A stretch of DNA of 64,000 nt from JAVWHP01 sp036639955 (GCA_036639955.1 JAVWHP010000006.1:38738-102737), one strand, 5' to 3'; positions 34,084 through 43,525 are shown, counted from the first letter of the stretch. Numbers and translations are program-made. The notes: a model not told the origin generated them from the sequence alone.

Positions 34084-34925
34084 TGGAATTATGGTATACA
34101 GAAGAACATACTAAGAATGTACGATTCTCAATTAAAGTAAATGAGCACCTATATAAACATGATAGTAACTATCAAAGAATAGATGTTTTCGAAACAACAG
34201 AATTTGGTAAAGTCTTAACCCTAGATGATGTCATAATGCTTACTGAGCATGATGAATTCATCTATCATGAAATGATTGTACATCCAGCACTAGCAGCCAA
34301 TCCTAATATTAAAAAAGTACTAGTAATAGGTGCTGGAGATGGTGGAACAATCAACCAACTTATTAAGTATCCAACTATCTCTCACATCGATTTAGTAGAA
34401 ATCGATGAAGAGGTAGTTAAAACAGCCCAAACTTACTTCCCCTCTATAGCTAATAGTTTTCAAGACGATCGAGTAAAAATGAATTTCTGTGACGGCCTTA
34501 AGTTTGTACGCCGTATGAATAATGAATATGATCTAATAATAGTAGATTCAACAGATCCTTTTGGACCAGGAGAAGGACTATTCACAAGAGAATTTTATGG
34601 AAACTGCTATAAAGCATTAACTGCAGAAGGAATATTGATTAATCAACACGAATCACCATATTATCATGAAGATGCACTAGCAATGAAACAAGCACACAGT
34701 AGAATCAAACCATACTTTCCAATATGTAAAGTATATCAAGCGCATATACCAACCTATCCATCAGGACATTGGCTATTTGGTTATGCAGCTAAAACAATAC
34801 ATCCACTTAATGATAATATAAATAAATGGAATAATTTACACATTAAAACAGACTATTATAATACAGAATTACATAAAGGAAGTTTCGCATTACCTAACTA
34901 TGTAATACAACTAATGGAGGAATAA
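34083..34925 (+). CDS. speE: Spermidine synthase
   Basis: Transfers an aminopropyl group from decarboxylated S-adenosylmethionine to putrescine. The 280-residue protein has the methyltransferase-like fold: an N-terminal beta domain, GAGDGGTINQLIKY (83-96), DLVEIDEEVV and the active-site loop IIVDSTDPFGPGEGLF with Asp155 and Asp158. YHEDALAMKQAHSRIKPYF follows as usual. It lies between speA and speB with one shared base and a one-base gap. Confidence 0.95.
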   Translation: MELWYTEEHTKNVRFSIKVNEHLYKHDSNYQRIDVFETTEFGKVLTLDDVIMLTEHDEFIYHEMIVHPALAANPNIKKVLVIGAGDGGTINQLIKYPTISHIDLVEIDEEVVKTAQTYFPSIANSFQDDRVKMNFCDGLKFVRRMNNEYDLIIVDSTDPFGPGEGLFTREFYGNCYKALTAEGILINQHESPYYHEDALAMKQAHSRIKPYFPICKVYQAHIPTYPSGHWLFGYAAKTIHPLNDNINKWNNLHIKTDYYNTELHKGSFALPNYVIQLMEE

Positions 34926-34926
34926 C

Positions 34927-35781
34927 ATGATAAATAATAAAGTGAACTTTATCGGAGCCGAAGCAAACTATGAAGAATCAAATATAGTAATATATGGAGC
35001 ACCATTTGATTCAACAACTTCATATCGCCCTGGAGCAAGATTTGGAAGCAACGCAATACGAAATGAAAGTTATGGGATTGAAACTTATTCTCCTTATCAA
35101 GATAAAGATTTGTTAGACTTGAAAATATATGATGCAGGTGATATCGAGCTGTGTATCGGAAACTCTAAAAAAGCACTAGCTAGCATTCAATCTATAGCTG
35201 AAGAAATTATCGCAGCAGATAAGTTACCAATCATGCTAGGAGGCGAACATTTAGTAAGTCTTGCACCCATAAAAGCAATTGTAAAAAAATACCCAAACAT
35301 CCATATTATTCACTTTGATGCACATGCTGATTTAAGAATGGATTATTTAGGTGAGCAGTTATCTCACGCTTGCGTCATAAGAAGAGTACATGAATTAGTA
35401 GGAGATGATCAGATCCATCAATTCGGCATTCGCTCTGGTGAACAAAGCGAATTTGAATTTGCTAAAGAACATACAAATATGCATAAATTTAATCTAGCAG
35501 AATTTAAAGAAACAATAGCAAAATTTACTGATGAACCAATCTACTTTACATTAGATCTAGATATATTAGACCCAAGCATCTTTAGTGGAACAGGAACGCC
35601 AGAAGCTGGAGGAATAAGTTACTTAGAACTACAAGAAGCAATTATATTACTTAAAAACTTAAATATAGTAGGAGCAGATATAGTAGAATTAGCTCCTAAT
35701 CTAGACCCTACAGGCGTTTCAACAGCAGTTGCCTGTAAAATATTAAGAGAATTATTATTAACAATTGGAGGAATAAAATAA
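34927..35781 (+). CDS. speB: Agmatinase
   Basis: Hydrolyses agmatine to putrescine and urea with a dinuclear manganese centre. Metal ligands are all present: GGEH (His108), HFDAHADLR (Asp131, His133, Asp135) and TLDLDILDPS (Asp210, Asp212). At 284 residues it is typical of the agmatinase branch of the ureohydrolase family. GGAGGAATAAC precedes the start and its stop overlaps the next start by one base. Confidence 0.94.
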   Translation: MINNKVNFIGAEANYEESNIVIYGAPFDSTTSYRPGARFGSNAIRNESYGIETYSPYQDKDLLDLKIYDAGDIELCIGNSKKALASIQSIAEEIIAADKLPIMLGGEHLVSLAPIKAIVKKYPNIHIIHFDAHADLRMDYLGEQLSHACVIRRVHELVGDDQIHQFGIRSGEQSEFEFAKEHTNMHKFNLAEFKETIAKFTDEPIYFTLDLDILDPSIFSGTGTPEAGGISYLELQEAIILLKNLNIVGADIVELAPNLDPTGVSTAVACKILRELLLTIGGIK

Positions 35782-36983
35782 TGAAAAATAGAGCTTTAAT
35801 AATTGGTGCTGGTGGAGTAGCTAGCGTCGTAGTACATAAATGTGTAGAGAACCATGAAATATTTCATGAAATTATGATTGCATCAAGAACATTAAGCAAA
35901 TGTGATGCCTTAAAAACAAAACTAGATGGACGTGGATGCACAATTTCAACAGCCCAAGTAGATGCTGATAACACAGAAGAATTAATAACTTTAATAAATG
36001 AATATCAACCAGATTTAGTAATTAATGTAGCACTTCCATATCAAGATTTAACTATTATGGATGCTTGTCTTGCAACAAAAACTAATTATATGGATACTGC
36101 AAATTACGAACCAAAGGATACAGCTAAATTTGAATATAAATGGCAATGGGCGTATCGAGAAAAATTTAAAGCAGCAGGTATTACAGCATTATTAGGAAGT
36201 GGTTTTGACCCTGGAGTAACTAGTGTATTTTCAGCCTATGCACTAAAACATTACTTTGACGAAATAAATTATATTGATATTCTAGACTGTAATGGTGGTG
36301 ACCACGGCTATCCATTTGCCACTAATTTTAACCCAGAAATAAACATACGTGAAGTAAGTGCTAATGGGTCTTACTGGCAAGATGGACATTGGATAGAAAC
36401 TAAACCAATGGAAATAAAACGCGAATACAATTTTAAAGAAGTAGGACTTAAAGATATGTATCTACTACATCATGAAGAAATCGAATCACTAGCTATAAAT
36501 ATTCCAGGAATTGAGCGCATAAGATTCTTTATGACATTTGGACAAAGCTATTTAACTCATCTTAAATGTTTAGAAAATTCAGGAATGACTAGCATTGAAC
36601 CTATAATTTATAATGGACAAGAAATTGTACCATTACAATTTCTTGCATCAGTACTACCTGATCCAAGCACTTTAGGAGCACGTACCAAAGGTAAAACTAA
36701 TATAGGCTGCATCTTTAAAGGAAAAAAAGATGGACAAGATAAATCTTACTATCTATATAATGTATGTGACCATGAAACCTGCTATAAAGAAGTTGGTTCA
36801 CAAGCTATTTCATATACAACAGGAGTTCCAGCAATGATAGGTGCTAGTATGTTAATGCAAGGTATTTGGAATAAACCAGGAGTTTATACGATAGAAGAAT
36901 TCGATCCAGATCCATTTATGGAAGACCTAAATAAATTTGGCTTACCATGGATAGAAGATTTTAATCCTATATTAGTTGATTAG
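35781..36983 (+). CDS. Carboxynorspermidine/carboxyspermidine dehydrogenase (LYS1/saccharopine dehydrogenase family)
   Basis: Enzyme of 400 residues that condenses putrescine (or diaminopropane) with aspartate semialdehyde and reduces the imine to carboxyspermidine (or carboxynorspermidine). The N-terminal nucleotide-binding loop is IIGAGGVASVVVHKC (GAGGVAS, 9-15). Family segments include NVALPYQDLTIMDACL, GSGFDPGVTSVFSAYA and DILDCNGGDHGYPFATNFNPEINIREV. Its partner decarboxylase is the next gene. A saccharopine dehydrogenase proper is unlikely in this setting. Confidence 0.9.
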   Translation: MKNRALIIGAGGVASVVVHKCVENHEIFHEIMIASRTLSKCDALKTKLDGRGCTISTAQVDADNTEELITLINEYQPDLVINVALPYQDLTIMDACLATKTNYMDTANYEPKDTAKFEYKWQWAYREKFKAAGITALLGSGFDPGVTSVFSAYALKHYFDEINYIDILDCNGGDHGYPFATNFNPEINIREVSANGSYWQDGHWIETKPMEIKREYNFKEVGLKDMYLLHHEEIESLAINIPGIERIRFFMTFGQSYLTHLKCLENSGMTSIEPIIYNGQEIVPLQFLASVLPDPSTLGARTKGKTNIGCIFKGKKDGQDKSYYLYNVCDHETCYKEVGSQAISYTTGVPAMIGASMLMQGIWNKPGVYTIEEFDPDPFMEDLNKFGLPWIEDFNPILVD

Positions 36984-36986
36984 TTT

Positions 36987-38120
36987 ATGCAAAATATAAA
37001 TAAACTATTAGCTGTTAAAACACCTGCCTACATTATTGATGAAGCATCTATTATAAGTAATTGTAAAATTTTAAAAGGTATTAAGGATGCTACTGGTTGT
37101 AAAATATTATTAGCTTCAAAAGCTTTTTCATCTTATTGTATGTTTAATACTATAAAAGAATATTTAGATGGTATGACTAGTTCTTCTTTACATGAAGCTC
37201 GTTTATCTTATGAAGAGATGCATTCAGAAACTCATATCTTTTCCCCAGGTTATAGAGATGATGAATTTGAAGAAATATGCACTTATAGTGATCATATAGT
37301 ATTTAATTCTTTTAATCAATGGAATCATTTTAAAGCTACTGCCCTTAGTCATAACATTAGTTGTGGTTTAAGAATTAATCCTGAATATAGTGAAGTAGAA
37401 GTAGACTTATATAACCCTTGTGCTATAGGCTCAAGATTAGGTATTACCATTGATAACTTTAAGGATCACGATCTTACCGGTATCGAAGGTCTACATTTTC
37501 ACTGTTTATGTGAGCAAGGCGCTGATGTTCTAGTACGTACTCTAAATGCAGTAGAAACTAAATTTGGACCATACCTTTCTAACCTTAAATGGCTTAATTT
37601 TGGTGGAGGCCACCATATCACCCGCCAAAATTATGACTTAACTCTGCTAATCTCTACCATTAATCGAATAAAAACCACCTATAACCTACAAGTATATTTA
37701 GAACCAGGTGAAGCCGTAGCATTAAATGCTGGCTACCTTGTTAGCAGTGTATTAGATATTACAACCAATACAATAAATAACGCTATATTAGATACATCCG
37801 CTGCAACTCATATGCCAGATGTACTAGAAATGCCTTATAGACCGAACGTAATTAACTCCAAAGACGCCAATGTTTTAGATTATACTTATCGTTTTGGTGG
37901 TCCTACTTGTCTATCAGGTGATATTATCGGAGACTACTCATTTAATAAACCTCTTTCAATAGGTGATAAAATAGTATTTGAAGATATGGCTATATATACT
38001 ATGGTTAAAAATAATACTTTTAATGGTATTAATCTACCCTCAATATATGTATTGAAGGTAGATTCTGAATTAGAACTACATAAAAAATTTAATTATAATG
38101 ATTTTAAAAACAGGTTATAA
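36987..38120 (+). CDS. nspC: Carboxynorspermidine/carboxyspermidine decarboxylase
   Basis: PLP-dependent decarboxylase of 377 residues of the alanine racemase fold, which turns carboxyspermidine into spermidine (or carboxynorspermidine into norspermidine). The cofactor lysine is in KILLASKAF (Lys45); HFHCLCEQGAD, WLNFGGGHHITRQNYD and YLEPGEAVALNAGY match the family, and GGPTCLSGDIIGDYSF carries the substrate cysteine and aspartate. It begins three bases after the dehydrogenase stop and ends the operon. Confidence 0.92.
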   Translation: MQNINKLLAVKTPAYIIDEASIISNCKILKGIKDATGCKILLASKAFSSYCMFNTIKEYLDGMTSSSLHEARLSYEEMHSETHIFSPGYRDDEFEEICTYSDHIVFNSFNQWNHFKATALSHNISCGLRINPEYSEVEVDLYNPCAIGSRLGITIDNFKDHDLTGIEGLHFHCLCEQGADVLVRTLNAVETKFGPYLSNLKWLNFGGGHHITRQNYDLTLLISTINRIKTTYNLQVYLEPGEAVALNAGYLVSSVLDITTNTINNAILDTSAATHMPDVLEMPYRPNVINSKDANVLDYTYRFGGPTCLSGDIIGDYSFNKPLSIGDKIVFEDMAIYTMVKNNTFNGINLPSIYVLKVDSELELHKKFNYNDFKNRL

Positions 38121-38203
38121 AGAAGTTATTCACAATTAAAATATTTATAATATAACTTAAATATGTGTTTTATAACTAGACTACATCACTTAAAATAGAA
38201 TAT

Positions 38204-38231
38204 AAAAAACGAGAGTTCAATCTCGTTTTTT
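38204..38231. terminator. Bidirectional terminator between nspC and clpB
   Basis: Stem AAAAAACGAGA/TCTCGTTTTTT around a six-base loop, with T runs on both strands; it separates the convergent polyamine operon and clpB. Confidence 0.9.
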
Positions 38232-40780
38232 TATATTTCAATTGTGTAAACTCCATCCATTACAGCTAGTTTAATAATTTGATTAGGAAGCATTTCATGT
38301 TCAATCATCTTACGAGCAATAAGAGTTTCAATATTACGTTGTATATAACGTTTCATTGGACGTGCTCCATAAACATCATCAATACCCTCTTTTGCAATCA
38401 AACTATAAACATCATTGCTTACTTCTAATTTTATATCTTTGGTAGCTAAACGTACAATAAGTTCATTCATAAATTTATGTGCTATCTTATCAAGCATATT
38501 AGTATTTAATGAATTAAAAATAATTATTTCATCTATACGATTAATAAATTCTGGTTTAAAGAATTTTTTAACCTCACTCATATAAGCTGTTTCTTTATCA
38601 ACATTATTATCAAAGGCGAACTGGCCTCCTAAATTACTAGTCATAATAAGAATAGTATTTTTGAAGTCAATTGTTATACCTTTGTTATCTGTTATACGTC
38701 CATCATCTAATATCTGAAGTAGAACATTAAACACATCTGGATGTGCTTTTTCAACTTCATCAAATAGCACAATAGAGTAGGGATTTCTTCGCACTGCTTC
38801 ACTTAACTGTCCTCCTTCTTCATAACCAACATAACCTGGAGGAGCACCAATTAAACGTGATACACTATGCTTCTCCATATATTCACTCATATCAATTCTA
38901 ATAATATGAGATTCACTATCAAATAATTGTTCAGCTAATGCTTTAGCTACCTCAGTTTTACCAACTCCAGTAGGTCCTAAGAATAAAAATGAACCTATTG
39001 GTCTATTTTCATCTTGAATTTGAGCTTTACTACGCATGATAGCATCACTAACAAGTGTTAAAGCATTATCTTGTCCAATAACACGTTTAGCTAAAGTATC
39101 CTTTAATGCTAACAACTTTATTCGCTGTGATTCAACTAACCGATTTACTTCCACTCCACTCCAACGCGATACAATCTTAGCAATGGATTCACTATTAACA
39201 ATTTCTTTAATCATCGCATCATTCTTTTCTATTTCAGCATCAGCTGCTATTCTTGCCTCTAATTCAGGTATTAGTCCATACTGAAGTTTGGCTGCGTCCT
39301 CATAGCGTGATTCATTCTGTGCTTGTTCTAAATCTAAACGTGCTTTTTCTAATTTAACTTTATCACTCTTACTAGCATTTAATATAGCCTTTTCATCACT
39401 CCATTTAGTATACATTACATCTTTCTTGGCTTTAACATCTTTTATTTCTATTTTAATTTGAGTTAATCTTTCCTGTGTTTTCTTATCCTTCTCTTGTTTA
39501 AGTGCAGTTTCTTCTATTTCTAATTGCATTAGACGTCTTGTTAATTCATCTAATTCTTGAGGCATTGAATCCATTTCAACTCTTAATGATGCACATGCTT
39601 CATCAATTAAATCTATTGCTTTATCAGGTAAGAAGCGATCAGTAATATATCTATTACTTAAAGTTACTGCTGATATTATAGCTTCATCTAATATTTTAAC
39701 TCCATGATAAGATTCAAATCGATCCTTTAATCCACGCAGTATCGAAATAGTATCTTCAACTGTAGGTTCATTAACGTTGATTCTTTGAAATCTTCTTTCC
39801 AGTGCTGCATCTTTTTCAATGTATTGACGATATTCATTAAAAGTAGTTGCCCCGATACATCTAAGTTCTCCTCTTGCTAGCATTGGTTTTAATAAATTTG
39901 CCGCATCCATACTACCTTCTGTTTTACCTGCACCAACTAGATTATGAATTTCATCAATAAATAGTACTATATTACCATTAGCTTCTTTTACTTCATTTAG
40001 TACTGCTTTTAATCTTTCTTCAAATTCTCCACGATATTTAGCTCCAGCTATTAATGATCCCATATCTAATTCAATAAGTTTTTTATCTTTTAGTGTGGTT
40101 GGTACATCGCCCTTCATAATTCTCCAAGCTATTCCTTCAACAATAGCCGTCTTACCAACACCTGGCTCACCTATTAATATGGGATTATTCTTTGTTTTCC
40201 TTGATAATATTTGTATTACCCTTCTTATTTCTTCATCTCTTCCAATTACAGGATCTATTTTACCAGCTTTAACGTCATCTACAAGATTTCGTCCATATTT
40301 AGATAAAGCTTCAATATTATTTTCAGCTGTTTGTGTATTCATTGTATTACCTCCTCTACGTTCTTTTTCAGCAGATATTAATTCTTTTTGATTAAGTTTA
40401 AATTGTTTAGTTAGTAGTGTTGCTATATAAGCTTTAGAGCTTATTAATGCTATAAATACACTTGCAGTACTCATATAAGTTTCATCTAATAAGTTGCTTA
40501 TAGTTTGTGCATCATTAAATGCTTTATTAACATTAGTAGAAAATCTAGGATCACTAGTAGAATCTGTTTTACTTATATTATTAAGTTGTGTATCGATAAC
40601 ATCTAGTGCTTGAAGTTTATCAATTTGAACTCTATTGAATAAGCCATCTAGTACCTTTTCCTCAAAAATAGTTTTAAGTAAATGAATTACATCTACATCA
40701 TTATGATGTAATGTTTTAGTTAACTCTATTGCTTTGATAATAACTTGCTGTAATGTTTCACTCATATTTTCAAAATTCAT
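38231..40780 (-). CDS. clpB: Chaperone ClpB (Hsp100 disaggregase)
   Basis: ATP-driven disaggregase working with DnaK. About 849 residues: N-terminal domain (1-140), first AAA+ module with GEPGVGKTAIVEG, a coiled-coil middle domain (about 395-515), and second AAA+ module with GPTGVGKTEVAKALAEQLF, ending in YGARPMKRYIQRNIE. I start at ATG 40780, preceded by AAGGAGTGATTAAT; the frame stays open 11 codons upstream, which would overlap a CIRCE operator. Transcription is from a consensus promoter between two CIRCE-like repeats, so HrcA heat-shock control is expected. Confidence 0.96.
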   Translation of the reverse strand: MNFENMSETLQQVIIKAIELTKTLHHNDVDVIHLLKTIFEEKVLDGLFNRVQIDKLQALDVIDTQLNNISKTDSTSDPRFSTNVNKAFNDAQTISNLLDETYMSTASVFIALISSKAYIATLLTKQFKLNQKELISAEKERRGGNTMNTQTAENNIEALSKYGRNLVDDVKAGKIDPVIGRDEEIRRVIQILSRKTKNNPILIGEPGVGKTAIVEGIAWRIMKGDVPTTLKDKKLIELDMGSLIAGAKYRGEFEERLKAVLNEVKEANGNIVLFIDEIHNLVGAGKTEGSMDAANLLKPMLARGELRCIGATTFNEYRQYIEKDAALERRFQRINVNEPTVEDTISILRGLKDRFESYHGVKILDEAIISAVTLSNRYITDRFLPDKAIDLIDEACASLRVEMDSMPQELDELTRRLMQLEIEETALKQEKDKKTQERLTQIKIEIKDVKAKKDVMYTKWSDEKAILNASKSDKVKLEKARLDLEQAQNESRYEDAAKLQYGLIPELEARIAADAEIEKNDAMIKEIVNSESIAKIVSRWSGVEVNRLVESQRIKLLALKDTLAKRVIGQDNALTLVSDAIMRSKAQIQDENRPIGSFLFLGPTGVGKTEVAKALAEQLFDSESHIIRIDMSEYMEKHSVSRLIGAPPGYVGYEEGGQLSEAVRRNPYSIVLFDEVEKAHPDVFNVLLQILDDGRITDNKGITIDFKNTILIMTSNLGGQFAFDNNVDKETAYMSEVKKFFKPEFINRIDEIIIFNSLNTNMLDKIAHKFMNELIVRLATKDIKLEVSNDVYSLIAKEGIDDVYGARPMKRYIQRNIETLIARKMIEHEMLPNQIIKLAVMDGVYTIEI

Positions 40781-40793
40781 ATTAATCACTCCT

Positions 40794-40866
40794 TTAGCAC
40801 TCTTACTATCCAAGTGCTAAATATATTATATCACAATAATCAGCACTGTCAACAAGAGAGTGCTAA
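40794..40866 (-). promoter_or_regulatory. clpB promoter flanked by two CIRCE-like HrcA operators
   Basis: Operator 1 (40794-40820) is TTAGCACTC-N9-AAGTGCTAA, one mismatch from the CIRCE consensus. Operator 2 (40840-40866) is TCAGCACTG-N9-GAGTGCTAA, two mismatches. Between and overlapping them is a minus-strand promoter, TTGACA (40852-40847), 16 bases, TATAAT (40830-40825). HrcA bound at either site would block the polymerase. Bases 40867-40920 hold nothing else obvious. Confidence 0.88.
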
Positions 40867-40920
40867 TTATTGCATATAAATTAAGAGTAGTTATAAGCTA
40901 CTCCATAATCATTATGCATT

Positions 40921-41415
40921 TTACAAATTTTTATTATACTTATTTATTAATTTTTCTTTTACATAATCTGAAACAAACTTTGTTACATCAGCATTATGTT
41001 GAGCTATTACTTTTACACTACTACTTGATAAGAATGAATAATTAGGTTTAGATAGTAAAAATAATGTTTCTATTTGATCATTCAACCACATATTAGCAGT
41101 TGCAGTTTGTAGTTCATATTCATAGTCTTGCACTGCTCTTATTCCTCTTATTAATACTTGAGCTTCACATTTAGTTGCAAAATCTACACTTAATCCACTT
41201 CCAATACAGCAGTGTACATTATTAATATTCTTACAAGCATCTTTTATCATATCTAGTCGTTCTTCTTCATTGAATAAACAAGTTTTATCAGGATTATCCA
41301 TTATTACCACTACTACTTCATCAAATAGTTTAGAACTACGTTCTATTATATCTAAATGACCTCTTGTAATTGGATCAAAAGTTCCTGGATAAATTGCTTT
41401 TCTATTTTTATTCAT
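40921..41415 (-). CDS. coaD: Phosphopantetheine adenylyltransferase
   Basis: Penultimate enzyme of coenzyme A synthesis, adenylating 4'-phosphopantetheine. About 164 residues with the nucleotidyltransferase motif YPGTFDPITRGHLDIIERSSKLFDEVVVV, RGIRAVQDYEYELQTATANMWL and the C-terminal FLSSSSVKVIAQHNADVTKFV (the ISSSxVRE position). The second in-frame ATG (41415) fits AAAGGA better than the first (41424), which lies in the ribosome binding site. It overlaps rsmD, the usual partner in Firmicutes. Confidence 0.95.
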   Translation of the reverse strand: MNKNRKAIYPGTFDPITRGHLDIIERSSKLFDEVVVVIMDNPDKTCLFNEEERLDMIKDACKNINNVHCCIGSGLSVDFATKCEAQVLIRGIRAVQDYEYELQTATANMWLNDQIETLFLLSKPNYSFLSSSSVKVIAQHNADVTKFVSDYVKEKLINKYNKNL

Positions 41416-41971
41416 CTTCTTCATCCTTTCTATAATATGTTATTTTAGTAATACCATACTTCGATTCTTTTAATTTATATATATCGCTATAATTATCACC
41501 AAAACTATCATTCTTTAAAGACTCTACAACAATATAACCATCAGTATTTAATAATTTATTGGTTGCAATAAATTCCATTATATAAGCTATTTCTTGTTCT
41601 AAATAAGGAGGGTCTAAATATATGATATCAAACTTTAAATTATTATTTAAACAGTATTTAAGTGATGCTTTATAGTCTAACTTGAAAACACTACATGTGT
41701 TTTCTTCGTGGAGGTTTGTTATATTAGAATTGATCATCTTTATAGCTTCACTATTATTATCAAAGAAATAGCAATGTTCTATACCTCGAGATATTCCTTC
41801 TAAACCAATTGAACCACTACCAGCAAATAAGTCTAGCATGGTTCCCCCAGCAAAATATGGACCTATTTTCGAGAAGACAGCTTCTTTAATTTTTGAAGCC
41901 GTCGGCCTTGTTGTATTAGATTCAATTGAATTAATTATTCTTGAACGATGTTTTCCTGCTACAATTTTCAT
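41408..41971 (-). CDS. rsmD: 16S rRNA (guanine966-N2)-methyltransferase
   Basis: Methylates G966 of 16S rRNA with S-adenosylmethionine. The 187-residue protein starts MKIVAGKHRSRII and has the family TRPTASKIKEAVFSKI, cofactor loop MLDLFAGSGSIGLEGISRG, and the catalytic motif IIYLDPPY (Asp120-Tyr123). It overlaps coaD, as in many Gram-positive genomes. Confidence 0.95.
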   Translation of the reverse strand: MKIVAGKHRSRIINSIESNTTRPTASKIKEAVFSKIGPYFAGGTMLDLFAGSGSIGLEGISRGIEHCYFFDNNSEAIKMINSNITNLHEENTCSVFKLDYKASLKYCLNNNLKFDIIYLDPPYLEQEIAYIMEFIATNKLLNTDGYIVVESLKNDSFGDNYSDIYKLKESKYGITKITYYRKDEEDE

Positions 41972-41999
41972 ATTTTTTTACTCCTTATGTATAAACAAT

Positions 42000-42103
42000 A
42001 ATATGTTGGGAAAGATATAAATGCATCAACTAAGATGCAACCCCCAATCTTTGTTTCTCCTCTTCCCTTTCTTAAAGAGTCCCGCTCCCCCGGGGCTCTT
42101 TTT
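42000..42103 (+). ncRNA. Candidate CU-rich small RNA with GC-rich terminator
   Basis: The rsmD-ftsW gap holds a plus-strand terminator: stem AAAGAGTCCCG/CGGGGCTCTTT (42074-42101, one T-G pair) followed by TTTTT. Neither neighbour is on the plus strand, so a separate plus RNA is implied. Upstream are a hairpin TGCATC-AACTAA-GATGCA (42022-42039) and an open CU-rich stretch (CCCCCAATCTTTGTTTCTCC and on to 42072) that could pair with Shine-Dalgarno sequences. A possible promoter is TTTACT-N16-TAATAT just before 42006, not strong. The RNA family is unknown to me. Confidence 0.5.
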
Positions 42104-43406
42104 AATTTTGTTTTAATTCCTTATTATCGGATAATGATGCAGTTTCAATAGTACTTGTACCTTTTCTAACTTGTGAAATAACATGCTGACATATTCCAAT
42201 AGCTATCATTATAGATATTAATGAACTACCTCCTGAAGATAAGAATAATAATGGTACTCCAGTAAGTGGAATTAAACCAGTTACTCCTCCAACATTAAAG
42301 GCAAAGTGAATGAACATGTACATCGAGGTTCCTATTAGAATAATTTTATAACCCTCACTTCTTGTTTTAAAAGCAAAATAAAATAAACGTCCAATAATAC
42401 ATAAATAAGTACCAACAACTAATATAAAGCCTAGAATACCCGTTTCCTCAACAACAATAGCTAATATATAATCAGTCTGTGCCTCTGGTAAATAACCAAA
42501 CTTTTGAACAGAACTACCAAAACCAGTACCTCTAACACCACCTCTAGCAAAAGCATACAAAGATTCAACTAATTGGTAACCCGTTAATCTAACATCAGAA
42601 AAAGGATTTAAAGCCGCGGTAAAACGCGCTTCTTGATAATTACTTAAAGGTAAAGACTGAACTATTTTAGGACCTACTGGAGAAAACAACAACATAGCAG
42701 TCATACCTACAACCACAAAACTTATAGAAACAAAACGCTGATAACGCTTAAAACTTGGATGAGTAGGAATTAAAGAACAAATAGCACAAATTAATGAAAT
42801 AACCATTAATGTCCCCATATCAGGTTGAAGCATAATTAAGCCAGCAAAAATGATAAAAAACAAAACCGGTGTCTTAACAATATCAACCAAAGTAAAACTA
42901 CGATTCTGATTAGCCTGAACAGCAACAGCCATTAAAACAATAAGAATAACCTTAACAAACTCACTCGGTTGAACTGTAACATTAAGATAAGGAATAACAA
43001 TCCAAGATCTAGTACCAGCATCAGCATTATAAAAGAATAAACAAACTACTAATAAAATACCAATACCCATAGCAAATAAATTACTATACCGACTAGCACG
43101 ACGCATAGAAAAATTATTAGCAAAAAATAATAAACCACTATAACCAACAACAATAAACACTATCTGCTTAAATACTGTTTTAAGAACTACCATATTATTT
43201 GATAAAGTGCTACCAACACTAGTAGAAAAAATCATCATAGATCCAAATATAATTAATAGAATCATTGAGAAATGAATCGAACGATCATAGTTACGAGGTA
43301 ATTTAAAAGTAAATTTAATTTTATTATTACGCTTAGATTTCTTTTTTACTTGATGTACATTATCACTTTGTTGCTCTATTACCTTCTTTTTAGTCATTTT
43401 ACTCAT
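42102..43406 (-). CDS. FtsW/RodA/SpoVE family peptidoglycan glycosyltransferase (SEDS)
   Basis: Integral membrane protein of about 434 residues that polymerises glycan strands in division or elongation. After a basic cytoplasmic N-terminus (KKKVIEQQ...KKKSKRNNKIKF), about ten membrane helices follow. Family segments are MILLIIFGSMMIFSTSVGS, WIVIPYLNVTVQPSEFVKVILI, MLQPDMGTLMVISL, the SEDS aspartate loop GVRGTGFGSSVQKFGYLPEAQTDYILAIVVEETGILGF and TGVPLLFLSSGGSSLISIMIAIGI. The TGFGSSVQKFGYLPEAQTDYI segment fits FtsW/SpoVE better than RodA. The ATG at 43406 is preceded by AAGGAAAGGG; an upstream in-frame start is less likely. Confidence 0.92.
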   Translation of the reverse strand: MSKMTKKKVIEQQSDNVHQVKKKSKRNNKIKFTFKLPRNYDRSIHFSMILLIIFGSMMIFSTSVGSTLSNNMVVLKTVFKQIVFIVVGYSGLLFFANNFSMRRASRYSNLFAMGIGILLVVCLFFYNADAGTRSWIVIPYLNVTVQPSEFVKVILIVLMAVAVQANQNRSFTLVDIVKTPVLFFIIFAGLIMLQPDMGTLMVISLICAICSLIPTHPSFKRYQRFVSISFVVVGMTAMLLFSPVGPKIVQSLPLSNYQEARFTAALNPFSDVRLTGYQLVESLYAFARGGVRGTGFGSSVQKFGYLPEAQTDYILAIVVEETGILGFILVVGTYLCIIGRLFYFAFKTRSEGYKIILIGTSMYMFIHFAFNVGGVTGLIPLTGVPLLFLSSGGSSLISIMIAIGICQHVISQVRKGTSTIETASLSDNKELKQN

Positions 43407-43525
43407 CCCTTTCCTTTCTATTTTACACAATTTTAAGGTTTTTTGAAAGTTATAATATAAAATACTTTCATTTAATTTAAAATTTGTTAAAATAGTATAG
43501 TGTTAATTCAGAAAAGAGGTACGGG

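Noticed and set aside
42074..42103. Terminator for the ftsW/rodA-type gene
   Set aside because: The T tract is on the plus strand only; on the minus strand the hairpin is followed by AAGAAAGGG, so it does not terminate that gene.
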